Below, one piece after another: positions 10,798 to 21,441 of a stretch of 64,000 nucleotides of DNA; the first letter of the stretch is position 1; each line of letters opens with the position of its first letter. The translations under genes and the position numbers were made by a program. Location: contig JAVSML010024335.1 in the NCBI GenBank assembly GCA_038503035.1, forward strand, positions 1,079,265-1,143,264, read 5' to 3'. The stretch is from Crocodylus rhombifer. Lineage: Eukaryota; Chordata; Crocodylia; Crocodylidae. Below the pieces are notes generated by a model that did not search any database, was not told the origin of the DNA, and was given only the letters and a program-made list of their open reading frames with translations.

Positions 10798-12854
10798 GTG
10801 AGCGAGATCACCCAGAGCACTGGGGAGATGCTTGCGCTGGATGACCAGCCCTTCTCCCTAGTTGAGCAACCAGGATTCAGGTGGCTCATGGTACTTCTGG
10901 TCTCATCTTACAAAGTGCCCGCGTACACCCCCTTTAGCAGGACAGTGGTGCCCTCCCTGTATGAGGCATGCAGGGAGTACTTGAGGGAGAAGTTGTACAA
11001 GGCAGTGTTGCAGGTAGTCTTGCACTTCACCTCTGACATCTGGAGCAGCCAGAGTGGTGATTTCATAGATTTCATAGACATTAAGGCTGGAAGGGACCTC
11101 AGAAGATCATCAAATCCAGCCCCCTGCCTGAAGGGCAGGAAGTCAGCTGGGGTCATAGGATCCCAGCAAGATAAGCATCGAATTTACTCTTGAAGGTGTT
11201 CAATGTAGGTGCTTGAACCACCTCCGATGGCAGGCTGTTCCAGACCTTGGGGACTTGGACAGTAAAGAAATTCTGCCTTATGTCCAATCTGAAATGGTCT
11301 TGCAGTAGTTTATAACCGTTCAACCTTGACATCCCTTGGGGTGCTCTGGCGAACAAACGTTCCCCCAGATACAGGTCACCCCTGATAAATTTATAGGTGG
11401 CCATCATATCACCCCTGAGCTTGCACTTTTCTAGGCTAACGAGCCCCATGGCTCTCAGCCTGTTGTTGTGATCATGCCTACCTCTCCCTCACAGGGCACT
11501 GGTGCAAACAGTGAGTCTGCCAGTGGACTCTACTGTAAGCTGAGGTGCTGGATGAGTCCCACATGGCAAGGAAGATCATGGTAGCCATGAACTGCATGGT
11601 GCAGGGTTGGCTTGTTGGGCAGACCAAGCTCACCCACAGGTTTATGGTCACTGACAATGGGGCCAATATGGTGAAGGCTGTCCGTGATGTAAACTTTGCT
11701 GGCATCTGCTGTGTGGCACATGGGCTGCACCTCATAATGAGGGATGCCTTAGAGGGGGACAGGGCTGTTGGTGATGATGCCACCACCACTACTGCTACAA
11801 GCCAGGTGATTTAAAAACGTGAGAAGGTGGTGGGTTACTTCCACTGCAGCATCAAGGGGAGCAAGATGCTGCAGGAGGAACAGGCAGAGCTGAAAATCCT
11901 GCAGCACAAAATCATGCAGGATGTGGAGACTCAGTGCATCTCCACATACCTGATGATCAAAAGACTGGTGGAGCAGCAGAAGGCCATCCATGAGATGGCC
12001 TTTCTTGGGGAAATCAGGATCAGCAGCCCCCTGAACAGAGCTGAGTGGAGCTCCATCTTCCAGATCTTGGTGGTCCTCAAGCCTTTCCTCGAGGCCACCA
12101 AGACCCTCAGCACTAGCGATGCCCTCCTTATCCATGTGATCCCCATAGTGAGGGAACTTGAGAACTAAGTGGAGAGCTACTAGGGGATCAATGATCCTGG
12201 GTGGGGCAGGCACTGGTGAGGTGGCTGAAGGAGAGCATCAGGAGATGGCTGGATCCCTTGTGGTCCAGTACGGTCCACATGATGGTGGACATGTGCAACC
12301 TGAGGGTGAAGGGGAACATGTGCACTGGCAGCACCAAAACCCTTGATCACTGGATGCAGGTGCTGGCCAACAAAGTCAGGGAGGCCAAAGTGCAGAGGCA
12401 AGGATATGTGGAAGAGGGAGATCCACTTTCCCATGCCAGCAGTCCCAGCACCAGCATTGGCACCAGCACCAGCCAATCTCCTCCATGCCAGCCACTGCCA
12501 ATGTGGGCCACAGGCATAGCCTCAGTGCTGGGGTCCAAACACTGGCCTCAGACAGGTAGTGGCGAGGCTTCAGTGGCTACCTATTTCACTGAGGATGTGG
12601 AGCCACTGGACTGTGACCCCTTGGCCTGCTGGGCAAGCTGCAGCCAGATGTGACAGCATCTGGCCACAGTTGCCCGGCAACACCTGTCCTGTGCACCAGT
12701 CAGTGTTCCAAGCAAGAGGGTGTTCAACATTGCTGGGGATGTTGTGACACCCCACTGCACCTGCTTGGATCCTGCTTTGGTGGAGCAGCTGGTGTTCTTG
12801 AAGGTGAACCTCCCACTGCTGGAGTTCCCCAAGATCCACTTTCAGATGGACTGA
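10798..12854 (+). pseudogene. hAT transposase pseudogene (copy 1)
   Basis: The conserved parts occur in the order expected of a ZBED-type hAT transposase, but in several frames. First comes MLALDDQPFSLVEQPGFRWL (from about 10828), then an FTSDIWSS block holding the first catalytic Asp (about 11029-11050). The CR1 interrupts here. After it come the TGHWC block, then VTDNGANMV with the second Asp (about 11648), and AHGLHLIMRD. A later frame (11827-12168) has the STYLMIKRLVEQQKAIHE helical segment. The C-terminal dimerisation region (12560-12854) ends with SVPSKRVFNIAGDVV. Here the third catalytic residue, Glu in the family SER motif, is Lys. Stops, frameshifts, the CR1 and the lost BED finger make it a pseudogene. 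The stop codon at 12852-12854 matches that of copy 2. Full-length relatives would bind terminal repeats in the nucleus and catalyse cut-and-paste transposition. Confidence 0.85.
11062..11465 (-). mobile_element. CR1 3' end inserted in hAT transposase
   Basis: A minus-strand CR1 terminus whose tail appears on the plus strand as TTCATAGATTTCATAGACATT. The frame 11153-11449 (minus) encodes the ORF2 C-terminus, including YKLLQDHFRLDIRQNFFTV and KVWNSLPSEVVQAP. It splits the hAT frame just after the FTSDIWSS block. Flanks TGGTGAT (11055-11061) and TTGTGAT (11466-11472) look like a 7-bp target duplication with one mismatch. In copy 2 the corresponding site is uninterrupted. Confidence 0.9.
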
Positions 12855-13344
12855 GTGCCACCCTCCTCACTCTGTCTGCACCAATTTCCTTTTCTGATTT
12901 TTTTAAAAGTCAGGTAATGCCCCGCTCTCAGCAGGAGGGGGCACTAACAGCATCACCAGCCAGCAGGGGAAAAACATGTCGCTGCTGAGCTTGTTCCCCT
13001 GCCAGGACAAACATGGAGGTATGGGATGGGGCTATGGGAAAGAAGGAGGCCCCAGGTCCTGGGCATGACCACTAAAACTTCACCCTGCCAGGGTAGGGAG
13101 ACCTGGTGGGACTGCTGGAGGTGCAGCAACCCCATAAATGCCAGGACCAATGATCCTCTGGTGAAAGGTCAGTAGGAGGTGCCATAACCTCCAGCTAATG
13201 CCTGCACACACATAGTCCTGACTGGGGAACGCCCAGACCTGTCACATCTTTGATGAGCCTAACACTTGCTGGTTGCAGTGCAGTTGTGAGGCTCCCGGTG
13301 TGCTCAGCTTAGCTGCCCGGGATGCCAGCTTTTGGGTTGCAAAC

Positions 13345-14082
13345 CCCTTTGTTGGGCTGATGAAGTACCTGCAGTTGGTCCTGGATGGAAGGAGTAGTAA
13401 AGAAGCCACAGGCTGGCCTGGCATGCAATGCAGGCAAGAAAGCCAGTCAGTAGAAATGGAAATGGAGGCATCAAGGGGTGAGGGACAGACTGGGGTGGTG
13501 GGTAGGGGGAGAAAGAGGGATGTAGCAGCACAGGTAAAAGTGCAGAGGTACCTGGGACAGTGGAGAGTCAGATGTACAACAGGTCGCAGTGTGCCAGAAT
13601 TCCACTGTCTAATCTATATTAAGTCCATGAGTTTCTGTACCTAGGAGGCTGATGAAGTGATGTTTATAGGCCCAGCTGTGAAAAGTGGTTTGCATTGTAA
13701 TTTGCTCCCTCTCAGGATCAGGCCTGAGAGACTGATGGCAGAGTGGTTTTTTGGTGAGGAATGTGCCCCTCACAGGTAGTTGGTTATTGTTGTCTTTGAT
13801 AAATTCTGGTGTGCAGTTTGTGGGCATATTGGAGATAGTTGGCAGGTTTTGTGTTTTGAGCTGTAGGAAGTTGGCTTCAGTTTTGGTGATGAGGTTAGGT
13901 GCTTGTTTGAATGTACAAACCACTTTTCAGAGCTGGGCCTATGAACTGCACTTCATCGGCCTCCTAGGTAGTAGGTACAGAAACTCATGGACTCAATATA
14001 GATTAGACAATGGAATTCTGACACACTGCAGCCTGCCGGACGTCTGACTCCCCAGGTACCTCTTCACTTTTACCTGCACTGC
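13345..14082. repeat. Long inverted repeat (foldback) at hAT copy 1 3' end
   Basis: Arm 1 (13524-13692) is the reverse complement of arm 2 (13916-14082), with scattered mismatches and small gaps, around a 223-bp spacer. Matching blocks include CAGGTAAAAGTG.AGAGGTACCTGG, AATTCCA.TGTCTAATCTATATT, GTCCATGAGTTTCTGTACC and AAAAGTGGTTTG. On the left the arm continues outward (13345-13524) into sequence equal to the reverse complement of 61790-61999 in copy 2. The matching outer right arm is missing here. A minus-strand frame (13609-13923, 104 codons, no stops) runs through the spacer into arm 1; I do not recognise its product. Confidence 0.85.
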
Positions 14083-15147
14083 TCACCCTCAGTGCAGTGC
14101 AGGCCCTCAGAGCTACCCTTTGGGCAGCCCCCTAGGTCTCAGACTTCCTGGGAAAGGGTGAAACCTCCCCAAGATGATGCAACTTACAGACTATATCTTG
14201 TAGTTGGTAATATTTTAAATTGCATTTGGGGTGTTCCCTTGTTTTCCTTACCTTTGTTTCTATAGTCTGTCTTTTTATGTTTACACAGCTTTCATGGAGA
14301 GGGGTTTGTTAATGTGGGACAGCCAAATTCAGTGACCCCAGATTTCTGGGTGGGGGTTCAAGCCATAGAAAAACTTATTGCATACCCTCAAATTTGAACC
14401 TGGTGCTTGTGGCTGTCAACCAGTGCTTGGGAGAAGGGTTACATAAGAATATGTCAAGATAATGCTCTGCCAGGTCAGCCTCAATTTCTTAATGTAATTA
14501 GTTTTCCCACTTACAGAATCACTTTGAAAATTATAGTCTTCCATCTTTAAGCCATTTCTCTGCTCCTGTCACTACAACCAGCATAGCTGCCTCAAAATCA
14601 TTTTTATCTAGTGTTATTTTAATTGTCTTTAACAGTAGAAAGCAGCATATGTTCATTCTGCTGCTCTCTTTGAAATTCCTAATTTGTGCCCACATGTTTA
14701 CAAACATTAATTAATCCTTACAATATCCATAGAAGGAAGGGAAGAATTACTCTTATTTTACATATAGTTAAAATGAGGAAGAGCAATGATGTGACTTGTA
14801 TAGTGATTCAATTGCAAAGACTGGACTAAAAACTTCATTCCATTTCACTGTGTTTGCAATATAATTATTACTTATCTGCATTACAGTAACATCTCAACTG
14901 ACAACCCAATTGTTCTAGGTCTCTTATAAACAAATACTATGATGCACCCAAAAAAGCTGACAATCTAAAGAGAAACAGGATAAATTGGGAATTGGAGACA
15001 TAGAGGTAGTATCTGTATATCCAACAGGACTCTGCCAGAACCAGGTCCTTTCTGTTTATCATACATCAGCCAACCCAATAGACTATGCTGCCTTTTTCAT
15101 ATTGGGGTATAATTTCTCTAAAGTGAGATACATTGTTCTTTCTACAG
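14083..15147. other. Noncoding, nothing recognised
   Basis: The first 100 bp is GC-rich and may be residual transposon; the rest is AT-rich. No frame, RNA gene or repeat stands out. Confidence 0.4.
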
Positions 15148-15353
15148 CAGGAGAGAACAACTATTTTGGGTGGAGGGCTGCTTAATAAGGTTTGGTGAGC
15201 TTTTGAGGTCCGCATGGGTAGCCCTGCCTCTTGACAGTTGCCCCACCCCCTGGTTGCCATCTTGGGACCAGAAGTCCCACCTCTAACCTCTGACCTTTGC
15301 CACCAGAAATTCCTCCCCTTACCCCCCAGAAATGCTCCTTTTGTGAGAGGGGG
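15148..15353. repeat. Possible dispersed repeat, unassigned
   Basis: GC-rich block reading GGAGAGAACAACTATTTTGG through a purine/pyrimidine-skewed stretch (CCCCACCCCCTGG, CCACCAGAAATTCC). The abrupt change from AT-rich flank suggests an insertion, but there is only one copy here and no ends are visible. Confidence 0.25.
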
Positions 15354-15835
15354 TGTGTAGCAGGGCACTAAGGTGCCTGCTACTCTTGGGAACAATGAGG
15401 TGCTGGTTGCTAGGGCAACTGGAGGGAGCCAGTGACTCATACCTGTCAGCGGCAGGGCCTGGCTCCCATTTCAACCCCAGGACTCCAGGGAGGCAGTTCC
15501 CTGTGGGCAGCCAGAAGGGAAGGAGCTCTGCCAGACTGCGCTGAGAGGAGAGGCCAGACTGCAGGTATGGCCTGGTGTGGCAGGAAGAATGATGCTGTTG
15601 CTGTTTGGCAGAGATTTATGTTATAGCTTAGGGGCTTGAGTTTTCTGTTTGCTGTTTATGTCCAGGGGTTTGGGTGAGGGTATTAGGGGATGGAGGAGGC
15701 CTCATCTGGGGGACCCACTCCAGAGTGGGAACCCCGGCGCCAGTGAGGGCACAGCCTTTGGGGGCACAGACCCCGGCACCAGTGAGGGTTCAGCTTTTGG
15801 GATGAGACAAACCTTGGCACTGGAAGGATGAGGTT
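15354..15835 (+). repeat. Candidate solo LTR (Ty3/gypsy-like)
   Basis: A purine run GAGAGGGGG directly precedes TGTGTAGCAGGGCACTAAGG. This is the polypurine tract then TG layout seen at the start of a 3' LTR. About 480 bp of GC-rich non-coding sequence follows. The same layout (AGGGAAGGG then TGTGTAACAGG) occurs at 57561-57580 after the gypsy pol. I cannot place the right CA end or a target duplication. Confidence 0.3.
15731..15827. repeat. Tandem repeat, about 39-bp unit
   Basis: Two and a half units start ACCCCGGCGCCAGTGAGGG (15731), ACCCCGGCACCAGTGAGGG (15770) and AACCTTGGCACTGG (about 15809). The last unit is truncated and more diverged. Confidence 0.75.
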
Positions 15836-16628
15836 AAAAAGGCTGGGGTGCCTGGTGCACTTGGGGGGATAGGGCAGTGTGCAAAAACCTCGCAACTTGG
15901 TGGGTGTGGGGGGGGTTCTCAGAAGGGTTGGGTCTCCTGCCCCCCCTCACAGAGCACAGCCCCCCTACACAACATATGGACTGCTCCCCCTGCATGGCCC
16001 ACATGCCCTCCCACTCATGGCCGCAGCTCCCCCACAAGGACCAAAGCCTCCCTGCACAGCCCACATGTCCTCACCCCCTCCCCACCCCCAGCCCATAGCT
16101 CACTGGCAAGAGCAGCAGCCATCAAGGCACTCAGAGCTTCCAGGCACAGCCGCAGCGTGTGGCACAGGGCAGTACAGCTCAGTCCCAGCCGCCTGGTGTC
16201 CAACTCCACATTGTGCAGGCCTGGCTTGGCTTGTCACAGTGCCATGCACTTTCAGGCAGCTCTGGGCTACTTGGACTGTCACCCAGTGCCCCATACCACT
16301 CATGGGGAAGAAGAGACAATTTTTGCCAAAGCCTTTAATTCAGAATCCTGACAAAATAATTCAACAAACTGTCCAAAAGTTATATTAGCCTCTGCCAGCT
16401 AAAATGACACTGACACACATAGTTATTTGTATGAATGTGTCAAGAAGTATTTCATCCTGGTCTTATTCCCCCACTCCCCACGCCTTATGAAGATTGAGGC
16501 AAGGCCTTTGTGATTCTGAAATTCTCTAAACCTTACAACCCTAAATTGCTATATTTCCTGAATGTCTGTTCACTTCAAAATGAAAGGGTTTATAAAATAC
16601 AAAGTTAACTAACGTCTTTAAAATCCTA
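15836..16628. other. GC-rich noncoding stretch
   Basis: 15840-16310 is C-rich on the plus strand and gives overlapping frames of about 165 codons in two plus frames plus minus frames. The simultaneous openness in several frames and the Pro/Ser/His-rich composition point to base composition, not coding. It becomes AT-rich after 16320. Confidence 0.4.
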
Positions 16629-16865
16629 GGGTGCCTTTATACATGCTTCAGGTTGGGGGGTGGGAGTAGCATTTTAGTTAGAGTACGAACTAGCATTTTT
16701 AGAGCACATTTTTGCTCTATTGTAGTCTAGTACTTGTCCCAGACAGTACTATCCTACAGCAGAGTTAATAAGTTTTTAATGCACCCTGATATGGGTGCTT
16801 CACTGTGGAGCTTTACTGTTGAGCTAATTAGTCACCTGCAGTAAAGTGCGCATGTAGATGCACCC
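16629..16865. mobile_element. Short inverted-end element (GGGTGC family)
   Basis: It starts GGGTGCCTTTATACATGC and ends GCGCATGTAGATGCACCC, an imperfect inverted pair. The 237 bp inside is non-coding. Several other copies in the window (18.1, 25.8, 28.1, 36.7, 38.4, 39.6, 47.3, 52.7, 55.1 kb) share this terminus, which makes it a MITE-like family. Confidence 0.65.
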
Positions 16866-17188
16866 ACATATTCTATGAAGATAGATATTTGTCTGTCTTT
16901 ATACCTTTTATACCTTTGTGCCAGCATTCTCCCAAAGGGCCCATTGCTGAGCTTATAATCTTATTCTGTACCGTGGACTATCCATTTTGTGGGCTTACCA
17001 GACAGCAGTGGCTGCCTGGTCCCAAGCCACATATTTAGGCACAGGAAGGGTTCCTACTGGAAGGAGTTAGTTTAGATTACGTTGTCCCCTTGCATTAGCC
17101 AAAATAGACAGGCCCCTTTCCAGATACAATTTACTTCCCTCATAAAGTAAAGAGAATGTAAAAGTCCTACTGAAAATCAGACAAGCTT

Positions 17189-17280
17189 CTTTGGGTAGAT
17201 ATGATATCTTTTATTAGACCCACTAAGTAGCTGGAAAAAATGTTCTTTGCAAGCTTTTGGGCACAAACCCTTCTTCAGGC
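17189..17280 (-). repeat. Dispersed repeat 'R2', minus orientation
   Basis: Plus strand reads GATATCTTTTATTAGACC..TAGCTGGAAAAAATG, then TTTGCAAGCTTTTGGGCACA and CCCTTCTTCAGGC. Its reverse complement matches 25218-25421 and the outer arms of the foldback module at 61.7-62.15 kb. It has no coding capacity. Confidence 0.65.
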
Positions 17281-18054
17281 ATGTGATTCTATTGAGAAGT
17301 GCAGTTTTATTCCTGTCCCTCTAGCTGTAACATTTCAGCAACAAGCTGTCCTTTATTTGGGGCAAATTGCAAGGTGCTAGTCAAGCCCAAAGTATATTTG
17401 ACTTTTCTCCTTCTTGCTAAACTGGGCAGGGTCACATTTCATACAAAATAAACCATCTCTGGTAAGAGTGGATAAAGGGAGCTTAAAAATCCTTTTGGTA
17501 CAAAATTCATATGTTCTTATTCAAAGCCTTGTTGAATACAAATATAAAGTGCCTGGTTAAAGTAGAAACAAAGTATATCTTAAATTTAAAAAATGCATGG
17601 CAATGTTTCTGCAGTGTTTCACTCAGTTATGAATGCTTTTAACTTGGATTCATATTATACAGTAAATTCTCAGTATTCTGTGACATTTTATTAATAGAAC
17701 TCTCATTAAAAACAATGGATGTTATGACAACCTCATCATCTCCCCAAAATACTTTGACATACACTGTACACCTGAAAATGACAGGCTTGGTACAATTCTA
17801 TCATCCATGGTGATTGCAAACTCACCTTATGGACAAGGTAGCAGCATGTGACTCACAAGGTTTTTAAAAAGGAGTATTGATTCTAGACAATCAACTTAAA
17901 ACCCGAATCATCGAATTACTTTTCAAACCCATACTATTGTGCCTGTTTCCTCAAATAGTAATAATCTGACTGGTCGATTAATTGGGTCTGCTGAAGCATC
18001 ATAATTATCGCACTCCGGCAGCTTTCTGTGTCTCATATATCAACAACCCTGTGC
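17281..18054. other. AT-rich noncoding sequence
   Basis: No frame or repeat supported. Confidence 0.4.
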
Positions 18055-18220
18055 TTTAAAATGGTGGTGGGAGCGCTTCAACTAAAGCTTGTTGAATGAG
18101 CTTTAGTTCAAGCAACCCCGCTACCATTTTGAAGTGTGGGGACACTGATACATGCGATGCTGCGGAGCTGCTTTAATCGATGTGCTCCACCCCTAAACAC
18201 ATGTAAAAGTGCCCCCAGTT
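18055..18220. mobile_element. Inverted-end element with central hairpin, partial
   Basis: A near-palindrome pairs 18055-18089 (AAAATGGTGGTGGGAGCGCT..AACTAAAGCT) with 18099-18133 across a 9-base loop. The right end reads ACACATGTAAAAGTGCCCCC, the reverse of the GGGGGCAC terminus of the same family at 55073. The left terminus is not clear. The ATGGTGG..TTTGAGCTAAAGC block is also present near 55155-55190. Confidence 0.55.
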
Positions 18221-18399
18221 TCAAACCCACAATCTTGAAATATTATCTGTTCCTCAAATGTCTATGTATTTACCATGTATACAAGTGCCTGAACTGAAAC
18301 ATTTCACTGCACCGGTATTGTTAGGAAGCAGAATTATAGGCAAGGGAACAAAATGGCAACTAACTTTGCTAAGGTGACAGCAATATTTCCTGACATTTG

Positions 18400-18680
18400 C
18401 TGCTGTATGGCTGAGAACCATGTCACCTGGAGAGTTCAGTTACTGACTGGATATGCATACCTCCTGTATGACCTTGTGCAAATCATTTCAACTTGTTTGC
18501 TCAATTCCCCATTTATACACGAGGCTAGTAGAAGTTCATTCCTTTCCTCCTTCCTCAGTTTTGTAACTTGTATTGTAAGCTCTTTGGATGAGGGCTGTGC
18601 CTTATATCTGTATACATACTGCACCTCGGACAGCAAGGCCCTAATCTCCATTGTGGCTTCTAGGCACATTTATAAATAAA
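18400..18680 (+). repeat. MIR-like amniote SINE
   Basis: The first part reads TGTATGACCTTGTGCAAATCATTTCAAC..CAATTCCCCATTTATA, the MIR core pattern. The second part has TTGTAAGCTCTTTGGATGAGGGCTGTG and ends TTCTAGGCAC..TTATAAATAAA, matching the 3' half common in amniote MIR-type SINEs. The 108-codon frame over it is accidental. Confidence 0.7.
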
Positions 18681-19784
18681 AATGTTAAATAAGAATTCTA
18701 ATTCTACAAATTCCGCGTAGTCGGTCCATCATTGCTCTGCTGTTGGTCACCTTCTCAAAGCATGCCTTAGCCCTGGCGACATATCAGTAAGTACTGGAGC
18801 CCTGGATTTTCTGTGGTGAATAATGTAGCTATTCTAGTAGGGGAATGAGGAGGGCTGATTAGCTCTGTGGAAAAAAATCCAGCCACACATTCATGAGCAG
18901 AGACTGTTCACAAATGCATCAAACTGACTGCATGGCTAAGACTGAGAGAGTGGAAGTTGCTGTGAAACATGTTGTAAAGCAGCTTTCCAAACTTCCTGAA
19001 TGACTGTGTTTCAGAATGCTGAATTATCTTGCTTTGCAGCTGTCCCTCTGTGATAGGACAAATAGCTCAAGAGCCCTTTTTGAAATTATAAGCCATATTC
19101 AACTTTGCTGTAACTCTACTGAAGTCACTAACATTACATAAGGGATGACTCTGGCCCTAAATGACTAAAAAGCTTTAAATAGAAATATATATATTTTTTT
19201 TAGTTAAAAAAATAAAAATCACTTTCAGATCAGAGCATATAACCCAGGAACTGGAGCTCATTCCACAGCACTTCCCAGCAGGACCAATCTCTTTATTTAA
19301 AAAGTGCTATCAGGTCTATGCTGGAAGGTGCTACTTTCTGTGAGCCTGTCCTATGCTAATTTAAGCAATGATTGTTGTTATGCATGAAAGACTGTTTCCT
19401 GAAACAAGCATTGTTTCTGATCTGCCATCTCAGCAAGTTTCCTACATAATTACCAGGTTGTGCTGATTTATTTTCCCACACAGTTAAAAGCAGATGTAAA
19501 AGTGTCACAACCTGTCTCCCTAGCAACACCATCAATTTTTCCATGTTAACAACACCTCCCAATTATCCAATTGCTGTTAGTGCCATAATTTTCTCTTTGA
19601 TTCAGCAAATGTATAAGAACGTGTGGCTCTTAATAGTCTGATAATAGTACAAACTCTTACATCATTTAAAATACGCCTCAGCTCTTCATGATGACCTCCC
19701 ATTAAAATTCACTGTGGATCTTAATAAATGCAGCATTATCTCTGGTGATACCATTCTATACAATATGATACAGTAGATACATTA
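18681..19784. other. Noncoding, nothing recognised
   Basis: AT-rich with a few mixed-composition patches (18715-18800). No domain-bearing frame. Confidence 0.4.
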
Positions 19785-19872
19785 ATATTTATTTGTATTG
19801 TGGCAGTACCCAGGGTTTTAATGATGGACCCCATTTGTTCTGGGTACTCTTCAAGTACAGAGAAGCGGCACT
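19785..19872 (-). repeat. MIR-like SINE 3' tail
   Basis: Reads TATTTGTATTGTGGCAGTACC.AGGG, then GATGGACCCCATTTGTTCTGGG and AAGTACAGAGAAG. This is the reverse-complement arrangement of the 3' half of the SINE at 18400-18680 and of amniote MIR-type tails. Confidence 0.6.
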
Positions 19873-20888
19873 TTATATGTATATACAGGTAGGTTTGCAG
19901 TCAGGAGTCTTTTTCAGATGAAGCAAACTGTTAATGAAAAACTATCATAAACAAGCAAGCGTTACTGTATGAACAGACTTCATGAAGCTGTTCACACAGA
20001 CTATACTTTCTACTATGAATTCATATATGGAAATATATAACATTGCAAAGATTTATACATACATATGTCATTCTGTTTTCATAAAGTTAATCTAAACCAA
20101 GATTTCATATCTGAAGCTCCTGAAATTTCAAACTATGGAAGACTCAAATGCCTAAATCCAAACTGGTACCCCTAAAATTTTGATATAGATTAGACTCAGA
20201 ATTGCCTACACTGTGGTTTTCTGAATATTCTAATGACGAACTGAAAATCTTCTAATTTTGATCCTGAACAGAACGCTTTCATGCAGAGAAATCGTGTGGG
20301 CACCTTTAAGCTTTCATCATCTGGCATGTAGCTCTCAGTTCAGCTGCTTGAGTCAGCTTGAAACCAATGTAAAAGTTTATGTCATTTCATTAGCACTTGA
20401 GTAGCATTCTAACTGCTTAAGAAAATACACTTTGAAGCAATTCTTGAGCACTTAAGAACCATTTGTTTCCATTTAGACAACAGTATTTACTGAATATTTC
20501 CTGTGGATGTGCATAGGTTGAATTATTTAAATGAAGAGATGGTTACATAGTACTTCACTAAGCAGTTTGGCCACATCTATGAGCCATTCAGCAGCAATTT
20601 CATGTGTTTTTCACTGAGCCAGACTGTTAGTGAATTCAGTATGATTTTTTAAATTTTAATTTTGGCATTTTTAATCTTGTTTGTTGAGCACAACATTCAG
20701 CCCCAATGAATTCTCTTAATATTGCAATCTATGTATGAATTTACTTTTCTGTGCATCACAAATTGCATTCTTTTGTTCTTCCTCCATTAGCTGCTATGGT
20801 TCCAATTACTAAAGGTGTTACAAAATAACAACTATGTTGAGTCCTGTGTCATTGAAAAACAGTGGATTTTGAATGAAAATTTTATATA
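19873..20888. other. AT-rich noncoding sequence, repeat-free by eye
   Basis: No frame, repeat or mobile-element terminus recognised. Confidence 0.4.
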
Positions 20889-21439
20889 CAGGAAGTCCTT
20901 GGACTTACGACACAATTGGTTCCTGAAAACCGCATCTTAAATCGAAGCGTTGTAATTTGGAACCAATTTTTTCATAAGAAACAATGTTATAAATGTGGGA
21001 TTGGTTCCTGGACCAAGGCCCGATACCCTATTTTCACCAAAAATACCTAAGAATTTTGTACTCAATCAATTATAGATGAGTAATATAGCTACATTAATGT
21101 ATTTACATTGTAAATAGCAATCGTATTGATTTAGGCCTTCTTTAAGGTGACTTTGCTGGACTTTTTGAAAGATTCTTGGCTGGAGTCTTCTCAGGAGTCT
21201 TGGCTTCAGGTTTTTCTGGAGTCTTGTCTACTTTCTTAAAGATGTGCGCAAGGAAGTTTGGACAGATGTCCTCCAGGGGGATAAGCAATGCAGTGAACTT
21301 GTTCACTAGTTTGGCATTGCATCAGATCAAGCATTGTAAGTTGAATCTGACGTCATAAAGTTGAAACAGGTTGTCAAGTTATAAACATTGTAAGTGAGAA
21401 ATGTTGTAACACGAAACATTGTAAGTCGAGGAATGCCTG
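20889..21439. mobile_element. Tigger/pogo-like non-autonomous DNA transposon
   Basis: Flanked on both sides by TA (20887-20888 and 21440-21441), the target duplication of Tc1/mariner-pogo elements. It begins CAGGAAGTCCTTGGACTTAC and ends GTAAGTCGAGGAATGCCTG, an imperfect inverted pair. Subterminal GGTTCCTG and GTTGTAA / TTGTAAGT words recur. At 551 bp it has no transposase; the 60-codon frame at 21176-21358 is not one. Ends starting CAGG with TA flanks and a CTTAC box are typical of Tigger-type elements. Confidence 0.75.
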
Positions 21440-21441
21440 TA

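Larger units (their letters stand above)
10655..14092 (+). mobile_element. Degenerate hAT DNA transposon, copy 1
   Basis: It aligns along most of its length with the 58.4-63.3 kb hAT element. It starts at AGTGTGCTG.AAAGGCAGGT (copy 2 near 58736), runs through the transposase and the following 3' region, and ends in the long inverted repeat. A deletion of roughly 0.75 kb relative to copy 2 at about 10757 removes the BED-finger part. A CR1 is inserted at 11062-11465. No right terminal inverted repeat is present downstream, so the 3' end is lost. It is a dead copy. Confidence 0.75.

Noticed and set aside
11749..12213. 154-codon minus-strand frame and similar minus frames in 60.2-60.75 kb
   Set aside because: They are antisense shadows of the hAT transposase; the sense translation carries the conserved motifs.
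13401..13560. Programmed DNA inversion between the two hAT copies
   Set aside because: The opposite orientations are fully explained by one palindromic module from which each copy kept a different arm.
15848..16388. Two overlapping plus-strand frames of 167 and 169 codons
   Set aside because: Both are Pro/Ser/His-rich products of a C-rich patch and are open simultaneously in different frames, which indicates composition and not coding.
18353..18679. 108-codon frame as a gene
   Set aside because: It lies over a MIR-like SINE and reflects the repeat sequence.
21176..21358. Transposase fragment within the Tigger-like element
   Set aside because: The 60-codon frame has no helix-turn-helix or DDE motif; the element is non-autonomous.
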